Of a stretch of 32,837 nt of DNA, positions 23,863-32,540 are shown piece after piece (within the stretch, counting starts at the first letter, position 1; each line of letters begins with the position of its first letter). Source of the stretch: Pseudorhodobacter sp. GTDB lineage: Bacteria; Pseudomonadota; Alphaproteobacteria; Rhodobacterales; Rhodobacteraceae. Made by a program: the position numbers and the translations under genes. A model generated the notes under the pieces. That model did no database searches. It saw only the letters and a list, made by a program, of their open reading frames with translations, and was not told where the DNA came from. The stretch covers positions 1-32,837 of the forward strand of contig JAHEBX010000015.1 in assembly GCA_024642045.1 (NCBI GenBank), written 5' to 3'.

Positions 23863-24651
23863 ATGATCGTTGTCGAAAACCTGCACAGGCATTTCGGCGG
23901 ATTTCATGCCGTCGATGGAGCATCCTTGCAGATAAAGGCGGGATCAATCACCGGATTGATCGGGCCGAATGGAGCGGGAAAAACCACGCTTTTCAATGTC
24001 ATTGCTGGACGTTTACCACCAACATCAGGCCGTGTTCTGATGGCGGGTGAGGATATCACCGGACTTCCGCCGCATCAGCTTTTTACCAAGGGCCTGCTGC
24101 GCACATTTCAGATTGCGCATGAGTTTGGCTCGATGACGGTGCGGGAAAACCTGATGATGGTGCCGGGCGGGCAAGCGGGTGAAAGCCTGTGGAACGCCTG
24201 TTTTCGGCGTGGCAATGTAGCCGCCGAAGAGCGCCGTATCCGGGAAAAGGCCGACGAGGTGCTGGAGTTCCTGACCATCAGCCATCTGGCCGACAGCCGC
24301 GCCGCCAATATCTCGGGCGGGCAGAAAAAGCTGTTGGAGCTGGGCCGCACCATGATGGTGGATGCGAAAATGGTGTTTCTGGACGAGGTGGGCGCGGGCG
24401 TGAACCGCACGCTGCTCAACACCATCGGGGACGCAATCATGCGGCTGAACCGCGAGCGCGGCTACACCTTTTGTGTCATCGAGCACGACATGGACTTCAT
24501 CGCACGCATTTGCGATCCGGTGATTTGCATGGCCGAAGGCAAGGTTTTGGCGCAAGGCACGGTAGATGAGGTTAAGAACAACGAAAAAGTCATCGAAGCC
24601 TATCTGGGCACTGGTTTGAAAAACAAGGTGAAGGGCGCGGCACATGTCTGA
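23863..24651 (+). CDS. ABC transporter ATP-binding protein, LivG type
   Basis: A 262-residue ATPase of the branched-chain amino acid family. Walker A is GPNGAGKTT (near 34-42), the long LivG-type insertion follows RTFQIAHEF, the signature is SGGQKK (near 148), and the switch His is in CVIEHDMDF. Walker B reads MVFLDEVGAG: the catalytic Glu is kept, but the Pro that usually follows (DEP) is Val. AGGGGAAA precedes the ATG. The stop overlaps the next ATPase gene by eight bases. It would pair with LivF beneath the two permeases. Confidence 0.93.
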   Translation: MIVVENLHRHFGGFHAVDGASLQIKAGSITGLIGPNGAGKTTLFNVIAGRLPPTSGRVLMAGEDITGLPPHQLFTKGLLRTFQIAHEFGSMTVRENLMMVPGGQAGESLWNACFRRGNVAAEERRIREKADEVLEFLTISHLADSRAANISGGQKKLLELGRTMMVDAKMVFLDEVGAGVNRTLLNTIGDAIMRLNRERGYTFCVIEHDMDFIARICDPVICMAEGKVLAQGTVDEVKNNEKVIEAYLGTGLKNKVKGAAHV

Positions 24652-25354
24652 TCCCTTTTTGATTGGCGAAGCAATGACGGGCGGCTATGGCGCGGTCGAT
24701 ATTCTGCACGACTGTACGATTGCAGTCGAAAAGGGTCAGATCGCGGTGATCGTGGGCCCCAATGGCGCGGGAAAATCGACGGCGATGAAGGCTGTCTTTG
24801 GCATGCTGAATCTGCGCGGCGGGCGGGTGTTGCTGGACGGCGAGGATATCACCAAGCTCAGCCCACAGGCGCGGGTGCGCAAGGGTATGGGCTTTGTGCC
24901 GCAGACAAGCAATATTTTCACCTCGATGACGGTTGAGGAAAACCTCGAGATGGGGGCCTTTATTCGCGAGGATGATATCAGGGGCACCATGGAACAGGTC
25001 TATGAACTGTTCCCGATCCTGAAGGACAAGCGCTATCAGGCGGCGGGCGAGCTTTCGGGGGGCCAGCGCCAACAAGTGGCCGTGGGGCGGGCGCTGATGA
25101 CGCAGCCCAAGGTGCTGATGCTGGACGAGCCTACGGCAGGCGTCTCGCCCATCGTGATGGACGAGCTTTTTGACCGCATCATCGAGGTGGCGCGCACGGG
25201 GATTTCCATTCTGATGGTTGAGCAGAACGCGCGACAAGCGCTTGATATCGCAGATAAAGGCTATGTTTTGGTGCAGGGAGCCAACCGGTTTACCGACACT
25301 GGCCAAGCGCTTTTGGCAGACCCCGAAGTCCGCCGTTCGTTCCTGGGGGGCTGA
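24644..25354 (+). CDS. ABC transporter ATP-binding protein, LivF type
   Basis: A 236-residue ATPase, the second nucleotide-binding subunit. It has Walker A GPNGAGKST (near 39-47), Q-loop FVPQTSNIF, signature LSGGQRQQ, Walker B VLMLDEPTAG and the switch-region SILMVEQNARQAL typical of LivF (Gln in place of the usual switch His context). Its start overlaps the LivG-type gene and its stop is three bases before the permease start, so the genes form one tightly packed transcript. Confidence 0.95.
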   Translation: MSDPFLIGEAMTGGYGAVDILHDCTIAVEKGQIAVIVGPNGAGKSTAMKAVFGMLNLRGGRVLLDGEDITKLSPQARVRKGMGFVPQTSNIFTSMTVEENLEMGAFIREDDIRGTMEQVYELFPILKDKRYQAAGELSGGQRQQVAVGRALMTQPKVLMLDEPTAGVSPIVMDELFDRIIEVARTGISILMVEQNARQALDIADKGYVLVQGANRFTDTGQALLADPEVRRSFLGG

Positions 25355-25357
25355 CCG

Positions 25358-26362
25358 ATGGACATTCTGAACGCGCTTGTCGCCTTTCTGAACTATGTTT
25401 TTGTGCCGGGACTAGCCTATGGCAGCCAACTTGCGCTGGGAGCGTTGGGGCTGACGCTGGTCTTTGGCATCCTGCGGTTTTCCAACTTTGCCCACGGCGA
25501 CACCATGGCCTTTGGCACCATGTGGGTGATCCTGATCACGTGGTGGTTTCAATCCATGGGGATTACGGCAGGCCCCCTGCCCACGGCGCTGCTGGCTTTG
25601 CCGTTTGGCATCGCGATAACTGCAGCCTTCGTTCTGGCTACGGACCGCGCGGTTTACAAGTTTTACCGCGATAAGAAGGCGGCCTCGATCATTTTGGTTA
25701 TTGTCTCGACCGGCGTGATGTTCATCACCAACGGGCTGACGCGGATCATCATCGGCCCTCAGGAGCAGAATTTTGCCGACGGCGCGCGATTTGTGATCTC
25801 GGCGCAAGGATTCAAGGATGCGACGGGGCTGAGCGAGGCTTTGGTGATCAAATCGACAACCGCGATCACGGTGATCACGGCCGCGATTTGTGTGGCGGTG
25901 CTGTTCTGGTTTCTGAACAAGACCCGCACTGGAAAATCAATGCGGGCCTTTTCGGACAACGAGGATCTGGCGCTGCTGTCGGGCATCAATCCTGAACGGG
26001 TGGTAATGGTGACATGGATCATTGCCAGCGCCTTAGCCGTGATTGCAGGCACGCTTTATGGTCTGGATAAGTCCTTTCGCCCGTTCATCTATTTCCAGCT
26101 TTTGCTGCCGATTGCGGCATCGGCTGTCGTGGGCGGCTTGGGCAATCCGTTGGGCGCGATTGCCGGTGGGTTCATCATCGCCTTTTCCGAAGTGTTTGTG
26201 ACCTATGCGTGGAAAAAGGTGGTGGGCTATCTGGTGGTGCTGGATCTGGAACCCACAACGCTGCTGCAGCTTTTGTCGACCGATTACAAATTCGCGGTCA
26301 GCTTTACCATTCTAATTATCGTGCTGCTGTTCCGCCCGACCGGTATTTTTAAGGGGAAATGA
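25358..26362 (+). CDS. ABC transporter permease, LivH type
   Basis: A 334-residue inner-membrane permease with about eight hydrophobic helices. The LivH pattern is visible: GLAYGSQLALGALGLTLVFGILRFSNFAHGD near the start, then MRAFSDNEDLALLSGINPERV (the cytoplasmic coupling loop that meets the ATPases) and GGLGNPLGAIAGGFIIAFSE. It is followed one base later by the second permease. Residues 110-140 (ASIILVIVSTGVMFITNGL) form a typical helix pair. Confidence 0.94.
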   Translation: MDILNALVAFLNYVFVPGLAYGSQLALGALGLTLVFGILRFSNFAHGDTMAFGTMWVILITWWFQSMGITAGPLPTALLALPFGIAITAAFVLATDRAVYKFYRDKKAASIILVIVSTGVMFITNGLTRIIIGPQEQNFADGARFVISAQGFKDATGLSEALVIKSTTAITVITAAICVAVLFWFLNKTRTGKSMRAFSDNEDLALLSGINPERVVMVTWIIASALAVIAGTLYGLDKSFRPFIYFQLLLPIAASAVVGGLGNPLGAIAGGFIIAFSEVFVTYAWKKVVGYLVVLDLEPTTLLQLLSTDYKFAVSFTILIIVLLFRPTGIFKGK

Positions 26363-26363
26363 G

Positions 26364-27662
26364 ATGACACGGAACCTTTCCCTATTCGGAGCCGTCGGCG
26401 TGTTGTTCCTGCTGACCGGCTTTATGCAAAGCTGGAACCTGAGCCTGAGCATCCTGAACATCGGGGTGCTGAGCGCGATCATGGCTTTGGGTGTCAACAT
26501 GCAATGGGGCTACGCGGGCCTGTTTTCGACCGGCATCATGGGCTCTGTCGCCTTGGGCGGTCTGGCGGTGGTGATCGTCTCGGGCAAGCCCGTGCCTGAA
26601 GGTTGGGCCGCAGGCGGCCCGCGTTTGCTGTTCGGGCTGGCTTTTGGCGTGGCGGTTTTGTTGGCGTCAATCTTCATCTATCGACGGATGAAACCGGGGC
26701 GGACGCGGGGCTGGACGATCACGGCGATCCTTGTGCTGGGCTTTTTTGCCTACCGCGCGATTTTCGATCCTGCGGCCAATGCGATTGAGGCGTTTAATCC
26801 GGCAACGGCGGGCAATATTGGCGGATTTGGCCTGCCTTCGCTGTTGTCATGGCCTGTGGGCGCGCTGTTTGCTGGCGTTGCAGCTTGGGCGATTGGCAAG
26901 ACGGCGCTTGGCTTGCGCTCGGACTATCTGGCGATTGCGACGCTTGGTATTGCCGAGATCGTGCTGGCGGTAATGAAGAATGAGGATTGGCTGGCGCGGG
27001 GTGTCAAGAACATCATTGACCTGCCGCGTCCTTGGCCGGTGCCTTATGAGGTTAACCTGCAGCAGGATGCAGGCTTTCTGCAAACGGTACAGGATTGGGG
27101 GATGGATCCGACCCAAGCCTCGACCATTCTGGTCAAACTGTTGTATCTGCTGGTTTTCACCTTGGTTTTGCTGGCGGTAGTCTGGATGTCGGAACGCGCG
27201 CTTCACAGCCCTTGGGGGCGGATGATGCGGGCGATCCGTGACAACGAGGTTGCGGCAAGTGCGATGGGCAAGGATGTCACCGCGCGACATTTGCAGATTT
27301 TCATCATCGGCTCTGCCGTTGTGGGGCTTGCAGGGGCGATGCTGACCTCGATGGAAGGCCAGCTGACGCCCGGCAACTATACGCCGCTGCGGTTCACCTT
27401 TCTGATCTGGGTGATGGTGATCGTTGGCGGGTCGGGCAACAACTGGGGCGCGGTGTTGGGCGGTTTGCTGTTGGGCTGGCTGTGGTTGATCGTCGAGAAC
27501 GCGGGGCCTGTGGCGATGGGCTATATCACCATGCCGCTGCCCGATGGCGCGCTCAAGGCGCATCTGATTGACGCGGCCCCGCATTTGCGACTGGTGACGC
27601 TGGGATTGGTTCTGCTCTTGGTGCTGCGATTCAGTCCAAAGGGACTTATTCCCGAGAAATAG
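26364..27662 (+). CDS. ABC transporter permease, LivM type
   Basis: A 432-residue permease, longer than LivH as usual. It shows LNIGVLSAIMALGVNMQWGYAGLFSTG near residue 30, a mid-protein extension (about 75-150) with extra helices, GLRSDYLAIATLGIAEIVLAV near 185, the coupling loop GRMMRAIRDNEVAASAMGKD near 290 and the VGGSGNNWGAVLGGLLLGW helix. It is the last transporter gene. Its final 17 bases overlap the convergent glycosyltransferase gene on the other strand, so no intrinsic terminator separates them. Confidence 0.94.
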   Translation: MTRNLSLFGAVGVLFLLTGFMQSWNLSLSILNIGVLSAIMALGVNMQWGYAGLFSTGIMGSVALGGLAVVIVSGKPVPEGWAAGGPRLLFGLAFGVAVLLASIFIYRRMKPGRTRGWTITAILVLGFFAYRAIFDPAANAIEAFNPATAGNIGGFGLPSLLSWPVGALFAGVAAWAIGKTALGLRSDYLAIATLGIAEIVLAVMKNEDWLARGVKNIIDLPRPWPVPYEVNLQQDAGFLQTVQDWGMDPTQASTILVKLLYLLVFTLVLLAVVWMSERALHSPWGRMMRAIRDNEVAASAMGKDVTARHLQIFIIGSAVVGLAGAMLTSMEGQLTPGNYTPLRFTFLIWVMVIVGGSGNNWGAVLGGLLLGWLWLIVENAGPVAMGYITMPLPDGALKAHLIDAAPHLRLVTLGLVLLLVLRFSPKGLIPEK

Positions 27663-29187
27663 CGTCCGCGGGCCATAGTCCCCAATCCTGCGCCATGAAC
27701 GGGAAAACCTCTGTCGGCGGAATGGTCAGAGGGCTTTCAGCGACGCGACCAAAGGCAATGCCTTGAGGATGGGCTTTGGCCCATTCGGTCAGGCTGGCGA
27801 GGTCTGGCGTGAGGGCGACTGGCGTGGTCAGACGGCCTAGAAAGTTTACTTCGGCGTTGTATTCAACGTTCGTCACGGCAAGCCCCTGCCTTTCCGAAGC
27901 CGCCAGACGCGTCGCGAGGGCTTGCCCATCGTAGGCTGGGTAAAGTGCTGTGAAAACGATCACCATGTGTACCGCCAGAGCGACACCTACGCCGGCAGTC
28001 AGATTGCCCGCAAGCCGCGAGCCGCGCCACTGCGAGAGCGCCAGCCCCAACAGGGTCAAACCAAAAAGGGTCAACGGCCAGAGCGGTGTCAGCGCCGCCA
28101 TATCGGGGCCAAGCGGCAAGTGCCCGCTTCCAGCCGCGAGGGCAAGAAATCCGACAAGCACCAGCGGCAACGCGGCAAAACTGGTATGACGCTTAGCCGT
28201 GGCAAAGCCGAACATCAGCGCCACGGCGGGATAGGCGGGCAGCAGGTAATGCACTTGCTTGCCCGAAATCAGCGAAAACAACGCAAATGCAGACACCGCC
28301 CAAAGGGCGCAGAACCGCAGCGCAGGCTCGGCGCGCCACTGCGCCGAAATCTCGCGCCACAGGCCCCACGACCAGCCCCAAGGAAACAGGATCAGCGGCA
28401 AGAGCGCGAGCAGGAACCAAACCGGACGATCATGCGCCATGCCACCTGCGACGCGGGCGGCGGACTGAGTCCAGAGCAATTCCTTGATGAAAGCGGGCGG
28501 TGCGGTCGCAAGGGTTGGCACAAGCCACAGTGCAACCAGCGCAAGCGTGACGAGAAGGGCAAGGCCAAACCCCTTTGCGCCAGCGCCAAGGTGTGGCGGT
28601 TCGGGGGCCCAAAGTCGCATCCCCAACAAAAGCGGCAGCAGAAACACAAAGATCACCGGCCCTTTGGCATAGATACCAAAGGCAAGGGCTAGACCTAGAC
28701 CAATCCAGACGCGACGGCCGTGATCGCCCTGCCCGATCCGCCAGATCGTCGCAGCCCCCCCCAAAACCCCCAAGGCAAGAAGTGCGTCGAACATCGTGGC
28801 AGAGCCGTAGATCAGAAACACTGGAAAGCCGATCAGGACCAGCATGGCGCGCGGCGCAATCGCAGGGTCTTGCGGCCAGAGTCTGCGCGCCAAAAGGCCC
28901 GTTCCGGCCACCATTGCGACTGCACAAGCGGGCCCCACCAATCGAGCGGAAAATTCGCTTACGCCCGTGACCAGCCAGACCAGATTGATCATTACGAACA
29001 ACAGCGGCGTCTTGTGAGTATACATCTCGCCGTTCTTGGTCAGATGAACGGGGTCGTGCGAGAGCCACATCTCCCATGCGACAGAGAGATAGCGCGTCTC
29101 GTCAATCGGTAGCAGCGGGCGCATCGCAACCAAGGCCGCCAAGAGCACTGCCGTTACGCCCAGAATGGCCCAGAATGTCTTGCTCAT
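27646..29187 (-). CDS. Glycosyltransferase family 39-like integral membrane protein
   Basis: A 513-residue membrane protein of the ArnT/PMT superfamily, which transfers sugars from polyprenyl-phosphate donors on the periplasmic face. The N-terminal helix is followed by LLPIDETRYLSVAWEMW, whose Asp29-Glu30 is the conserved catalytic-site acid motif of the first periplasmic loop. HKTPLLFVMINLVW and about eleven further hydrophobic segments follow, with a C-terminal soluble part from about 425. The acceptor is unknown: lipid A, a surface glycan or a protein are all possible. It is monocistronic, convergent with the transporter and divergent from the dehydrogenase gene. Confidence 0.88.
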   Translation of the reverse strand: MSKTFWAILGVTAVLLAALVAMRPLLPIDETRYLSVAWEMWLSHDPVHLTKNGEMYTHKTPLLFVMINLVWLVTGVSEFSARLVGPACAVAMVAGTGLLARRLWPQDPAIAPRAMLVLIGFPVFLIYGSATMFDALLALGVLGGAATIWRIGQGDHGRRVWIGLGLALAFGIYAKGPVIFVFLLPLLLGMRLWAPEPPHLGAGAKGFGLALLVTLALVALWLVPTLATAPPAFIKELLWTQSAARVAGGMAHDRPVWFLLALLPLILFPWGWSWGLWREISAQWRAEPALRFCALWAVSAFALFSLISGKQVHYLLPAYPAVALMFGFATAKRHTSFAALPLVLVGFLALAAGSGHLPLGPDMAALTPLWPLTLFGLTLLGLALSQWRGSRLAGNLTAGVGVALAVHMVIVFTALYPAYDGQALATRLAASERQGLAVTNVEYNAEVNFLGRLTTPVALTPDLASLTEWAKAHPQGIAFGRVAESPLTIPPTEVFPFMAQDWGLWPADAISRE

Positions 29188-29357
29188 CTTGCTCTCCGCT
29201 GCCTATCGACTTGGTATAGCAGCTTCCGTGTTTGGTCCATGCGGTATCGCACGGCCAAAACCGACGCTTCTTTGTCGCAAATCCTGCGGAAGCTGGTTGA
29301 AAACCCATTAATCTGACAGAAATGATCCCGCGCCCGGCGCTTTGGAAGGAATTTGTA

Positions 29358-31781
29358 ATGAAAACCCATACCCGCGTTGTGGTGATTGGCGGCGGTGTCG
29401 TTGGTTGTTCTGTTCTTTATCATTTGACCAAACTGGGGTGGTCGGACGTGATGTTGATCGAACGCTCGGAACTGACAAGCGGCTCTACATGGCACGCAGC
29501 GGGCGGCTTTCATACTCTGAACGGCGATACCAATATGGCGGCGCTGCAAGGCTACACCATCCGTCTCTACAAGGAACTGGAAGCGATTACCGGCATGTCC
29601 TGCGGTCTGCACCATGTCGGCGGGATTACTTTGGCCGATAATAAAGAACGGTTTGACCAGTTGAAGGCCGAACGCGCCAAACACCGCTATATGGGTTTGG
29701 ACACCGAGATCTTGGGGCCGGAAGAGATCCAGAAATTCACCTATGGCATGGTGAACCTCGAGGGTATCGTTGGCGCGCTTTATGATCCGCTGGACGGGCA
29801 TCTTGATCCGTCGGGAACGACACATGCCTATGCCAAGGCGGCACGCATGGGCGGCGCCGAGATCGTGCTGCACAACCGCGTGCTAGAGACCAATCCTACC
29901 GCCGAGGGATGGGAAGTGGTCACTGAAAAGGGCACGGTTTATTGCGAACATCTGGTCAACGCAGGCGGGCTCTGGGCGCGCGAAATTGGCGCGATGGCAG
30001 GGGTGTACCTGCCTTTGCTGCCAATGGCGCACCAGTATCTTGTCACCGACGATATCCCTGAAATCATGGATATTCTGAAAACGGGCAAAGAATTTCCGCA
30101 TGTGATGGATCCGGGAGGTGAAAGCTATCTGCGACAGGAAGGTCGCGGGCTGTGCATCGGTTTTTACGAAAAACCCTGCGAGCCTTGGTCGGTCGATGGC
30201 ACGCCGTGGACCTTTGGTCATGAGTTGTTGAACGAGCAATTCGACAAGATCGAAGATTCGGTGAATTTCGCCTACCGTCGATTCCCCGTGTTGGAAAAGA
30301 CCGGGGTCAAGCGGGTGATCCACGGGCCGTTTACCTTTGCGCCCGACGGCAACCCGCTGATCGGGCCGGTGCAGGGCTTGCGCAACTATTGGTCGGCCTG
30401 TGCTGTGATGGCGGGCTTTAGTCAGGGCGGCGGCATGGGCCTCGCACTTGCTCAGTGGATGATCGAGGGCGAGGTCGAACGCGATCCGCGCGGCTTTGAC
30501 GTCAGCCGGTTCGGCAAATGGACATCGCCCGGTTATACCGTGCCAAAGGTGATCGAGAATTATCAGATGCGCTTCTCGGTCGGATATCCGAACGAGGAAC
30601 GCCCTGCGGCACGGCCTTTCCGTGTCACACCGATGTACGACAAATTTACCGAGATGCGCGCGGTTTGGGGTCAGCAATACGGGCTTGAGGTTCCGAACTA
30701 TTACGCGCTGCCGGGTGAACCTGTGTATGAGACGCCGACCTTCAAGCGATCAAACGCTTGGGAGGCGACGCGGCAAGAGGTGATGGCGGTGCGTGAAGGC
30801 GTCGGCATCAATGAGGTGCAGAACTTCGGCAAGTATATTGTTCGGGGACCGAATGCGCGTGCCTGGCTTGACCGGATCATGGCGGGCAATATCCCCAAGG
30901 TTGGACGTCTGAGCCTGACACCGATGCTGGCCCATTCGGGCAAGATTTTCGGTGACTTCACCGTTTCTTGCCTGAGCGAAGAAGAATTCCAACTGACCGC
31001 GAGCTATGGCGCGCAGGGTTGGCATCAGCGTTGGTTTGAACAAAACATGATGGAAGGGGTGAGTGTCGAGAACGTCTCGGACGCCCGCTCGGGCTTTCAA
31101 ATCGCAGGTCCAAAGGCGCGCGAATTGCTGGCCCGTGTCACGCGCTCGGACGTGTCGGCCGAGGGTTTCAGATTCATGGACGTCAAACGCATGACTGTGG
31201 GCATGGCCAACTGCATCGTGCAGCGCGTCAGCTATACCGCCGATCTTGGGTACGAGATCTTCACAGATCACATGTCGGTGCGGCATTTGTGGGATGTGCT
31301 GAACGCAGCCGGCGCCGATCTGGGGCTGCGGGCGTTCGGAATGCGCGCGATGATGTCGCTGCGCCTCGATAAATGGTTCGGCTCCTGGGGTCGCGAATTC
31401 AGTCCTGATTACACCCCCTGTGAGACGGGTCTGGACCGGTTCATACGTTGGAACAAGGATGCGGACTGGATCGGCAAGGCACCAGCAATGGCGGAAAAGG
31501 CCGCGGGGCCAAAGCGGCGGCTGGTCAGTTTCGTGGTCGACGCCAAAGACGCCGATGTCGTGGCATGGGAGCCGATCTGGCTCAGGGGTGAGGTTGTCGG
31601 ATTCTGCACCTCGGGCGGCTATTCGCACTTCACCCAAAAGTCAGTCGCAATGGGATTTTTGCCTTCTGATCAAGTTATTGACGGGTTGGAATGCGAGATC
31701 GAGATCCTCGGCGAACGGCGGCGTGCGACGGTGCATCTGGCCCCACTTTGGGACGCGGATGGCACAAGGATGCGGGGCTAA
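29358..31781 (+). CDS. FAD-dependent dimethylglycine/sarcosine dehydrogenase-like protein with GcvT domain
   Basis: An 807-residue two-part enzyme. Residues 1-380 are a DAO-type FAD domain: VVVIGGGVVGCSVLYHL with the dinucleotide motif at 11-16, and SGSTWHAAGG with His46 at the position where dimethylglycine dehydrogenase binds FAD covalently. After an FAO_M linker, about residue 450 onward is a GcvT/aminomethyltransferase domain that would pass one-carbon units to tetrahydrofolate (RGPNARAWLDRIMAGN, then GYEIFTDHM and GLRAFGMRAMMSLRLDK). AAGGA lies seven bases before the ATG at 29358; a start at 29322 lacks a site. The likely reaction is oxidative N-demethylation; the exact substrate is unknown. 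It is cytoplasmic and stands alone. Confidence 0.9.
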   Translation: MKTHTRVVVIGGGVVGCSVLYHLTKLGWSDVMLIERSELTSGSTWHAAGGFHTLNGDTNMAALQGYTIRLYKELEAITGMSCGLHHVGGITLADNKERFDQLKAERAKHRYMGLDTEILGPEEIQKFTYGMVNLEGIVGALYDPLDGHLDPSGTTHAYAKAARMGGAEIVLHNRVLETNPTAEGWEVVTEKGTVYCEHLVNAGGLWAREIGAMAGVYLPLLPMAHQYLVTDDIPEIMDILKTGKEFPHVMDPGGESYLRQEGRGLCIGFYEKPCEPWSVDGTPWTFGHELLNEQFDKIEDSVNFAYRRFPVLEKTGVKRVIHGPFTFAPDGNPLIGPVQGLRNYWSACAVMAGFSQGGGMGLALAQWMIEGEVERDPRGFDVSRFGKWTSPGYTVPKVIENYQMRFSVGYPNEERPAARPFRVTPMYDKFTEMRAVWGQQYGLEVPNYYALPGEPVYETPTFKRSNAWEATRQEVMAVREGVGINEVQNFGKYIVRGPNARAWLDRIMAGNIPKVGRLSLTPMLAHSGKIFGDFTVSCLSEEEFQLTASYGAQGWHQRWFEQNMMEGVSVENVSDARSGFQIAGPKARELLARVTRSDVSAEGFRFMDVKRMTVGMANCIVQRVSYTADLGYEIFTDHMSVRHLWDVLNAAGADLGLRAFGMRAMMSLRLDKWFGSWGREFSPDYTPCETGLDRFIRWNKDADWIGKAPAMAEKAAGPKRRLVSFVVDAKDADVVAWEPIWLRGEVVGFCTSGGYSHFTQKSVAMGFLPSDQVIDGLECEIEILGERRRATVHLAPLWDADGTRMRG

Positions 31782-31812
31782 AGACCCCACCATCCAGGCG
31801 TTGAACAAACAA

Positions 31813-31838
31813 AAGGGGCCGGATCAATCCAGCCCCTT
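31813..31838 (+). terminator. Hairpin after the dehydrogenase gene
   Basis: AAGGGGC (31813-31819) and GCCCCTT (31832-31838) form the outer stem, with GGAT/ATCC inside. Only a split T-rich tract follows (CAAACCTTTT), so termination may be incomplete. Confidence 0.55.
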
Positions 31839-31952
31839 CAAACCTTTTGAGAGATACGGCTTACGACCGAAACAACGTTTGGCGAAATCATGCTGCCCCC
31901 CTAGACTGCGGCACGTTCCAAGCGCGACTTGTACCCAATCAAAGGAGCCAAG

Positions 31953-32540
31953 ATGCTCACCATGCGACTGCTTCTGCTTGCGGCAGGCTCTGCTACGCGA
32001 ATGCGCGGCGGTGACAAGCTGTTGGAACGGGTCGACGGCGCGCCTTTGCTGCGCAGGCAAACGGAAATCGCAATTTCATGCTGCACCGATGTCTGTGTAA
32101 TGCTGCGCAGCGAAGATGCAGCAAGACGGGCGGTATTGGCGCGTCTGAGCTGCCGCATCATCGAGGTTTTGGACGCAAAAGAGGGAATGGCAGCTTCGAT
32201 CCGTGCGGGAGTAGCGGGGGCGACGGGGGCTATTATGGTGCTGCCTGCCGATATGCCGGAAATCGACAGTGCCGATCTGCAGCACCTGATGGCGGCTTTT
32301 GAACGCGAGCCGGGTTCGATCTGGCGGGGCTCCAGCGCTGATGGGATTGCCGGTCATCCGGTGATCTTTCCGGGCGATCTGAGGGATGAGCTGCTGAGGC
32401 TGCAGGGCGACAGTGGCGCGCGCGAAGTTTTGCTGCGCCATAGCTCACGTTTGCGACTTTGCCCCCTGCCCGATCAACACGCTTTGACCGATCTGGATAC
32501 ACCCGAAGACTGGCAAGCCTGGCGGGCGATCACGCGCTAA
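31953..32540 (+). CDS. MobA/MocA-like nucleotidyltransferase
   Basis: A 195-residue protein of the NTP-transferase (MobA-like) superfamily, near MocA, which adds CMP to molybdenum cofactor. It starts with the nucleotide-binding LLLLAAGSATRMRGGDKLLE, continues with GMAASIRAGVAGATGAIMVLPADMPEID (metal-binding Asp in PADMP) and has GIAGHPVIFPGDLRDELLRL and LTDLDTPEDW typical of the group. AAAGGAG precedes the ATG at 31953. No molybdoenzyme gene is nearby in the window, so the specific nucleotide and acceptor stay open. Its stop overlaps the convergent Hint gene by 11 bases. Confidence 0.87.
   Translation: MLTMRLLLLAAGSATRMRGGDKLLERVDGAPLLRRQTEIAISCCTDVCVMLRSEDAARRAVLARLSCRIIEVLDAKEGMAASIRAGVAGATGAIMVLPADMPEIDSADLQHLMAAFEREPGSIWRGSSADGIAGHPVIFPGDLRDELLRLQGDSGAREVLLRHSSRLRLCPLPDQHALTDLDTPEDWQAWRAITR

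Noticed and set aside
22579-23907. 442-codon open frame antisense to the ABC binding-protein gene
   Set aside because: It is the complement of a clear LivJ-like gene with signal peptide and ribosome site. The antisense product is rich in Arg/His/Cys without any domain, as expected from codon bias in GC-rich DNA.
31855-31952. Extra small gene between the dehydrogenase and MocA-like genes
   Set aside because: Only short frames without ribosome sites; the stretch looks like a leader.
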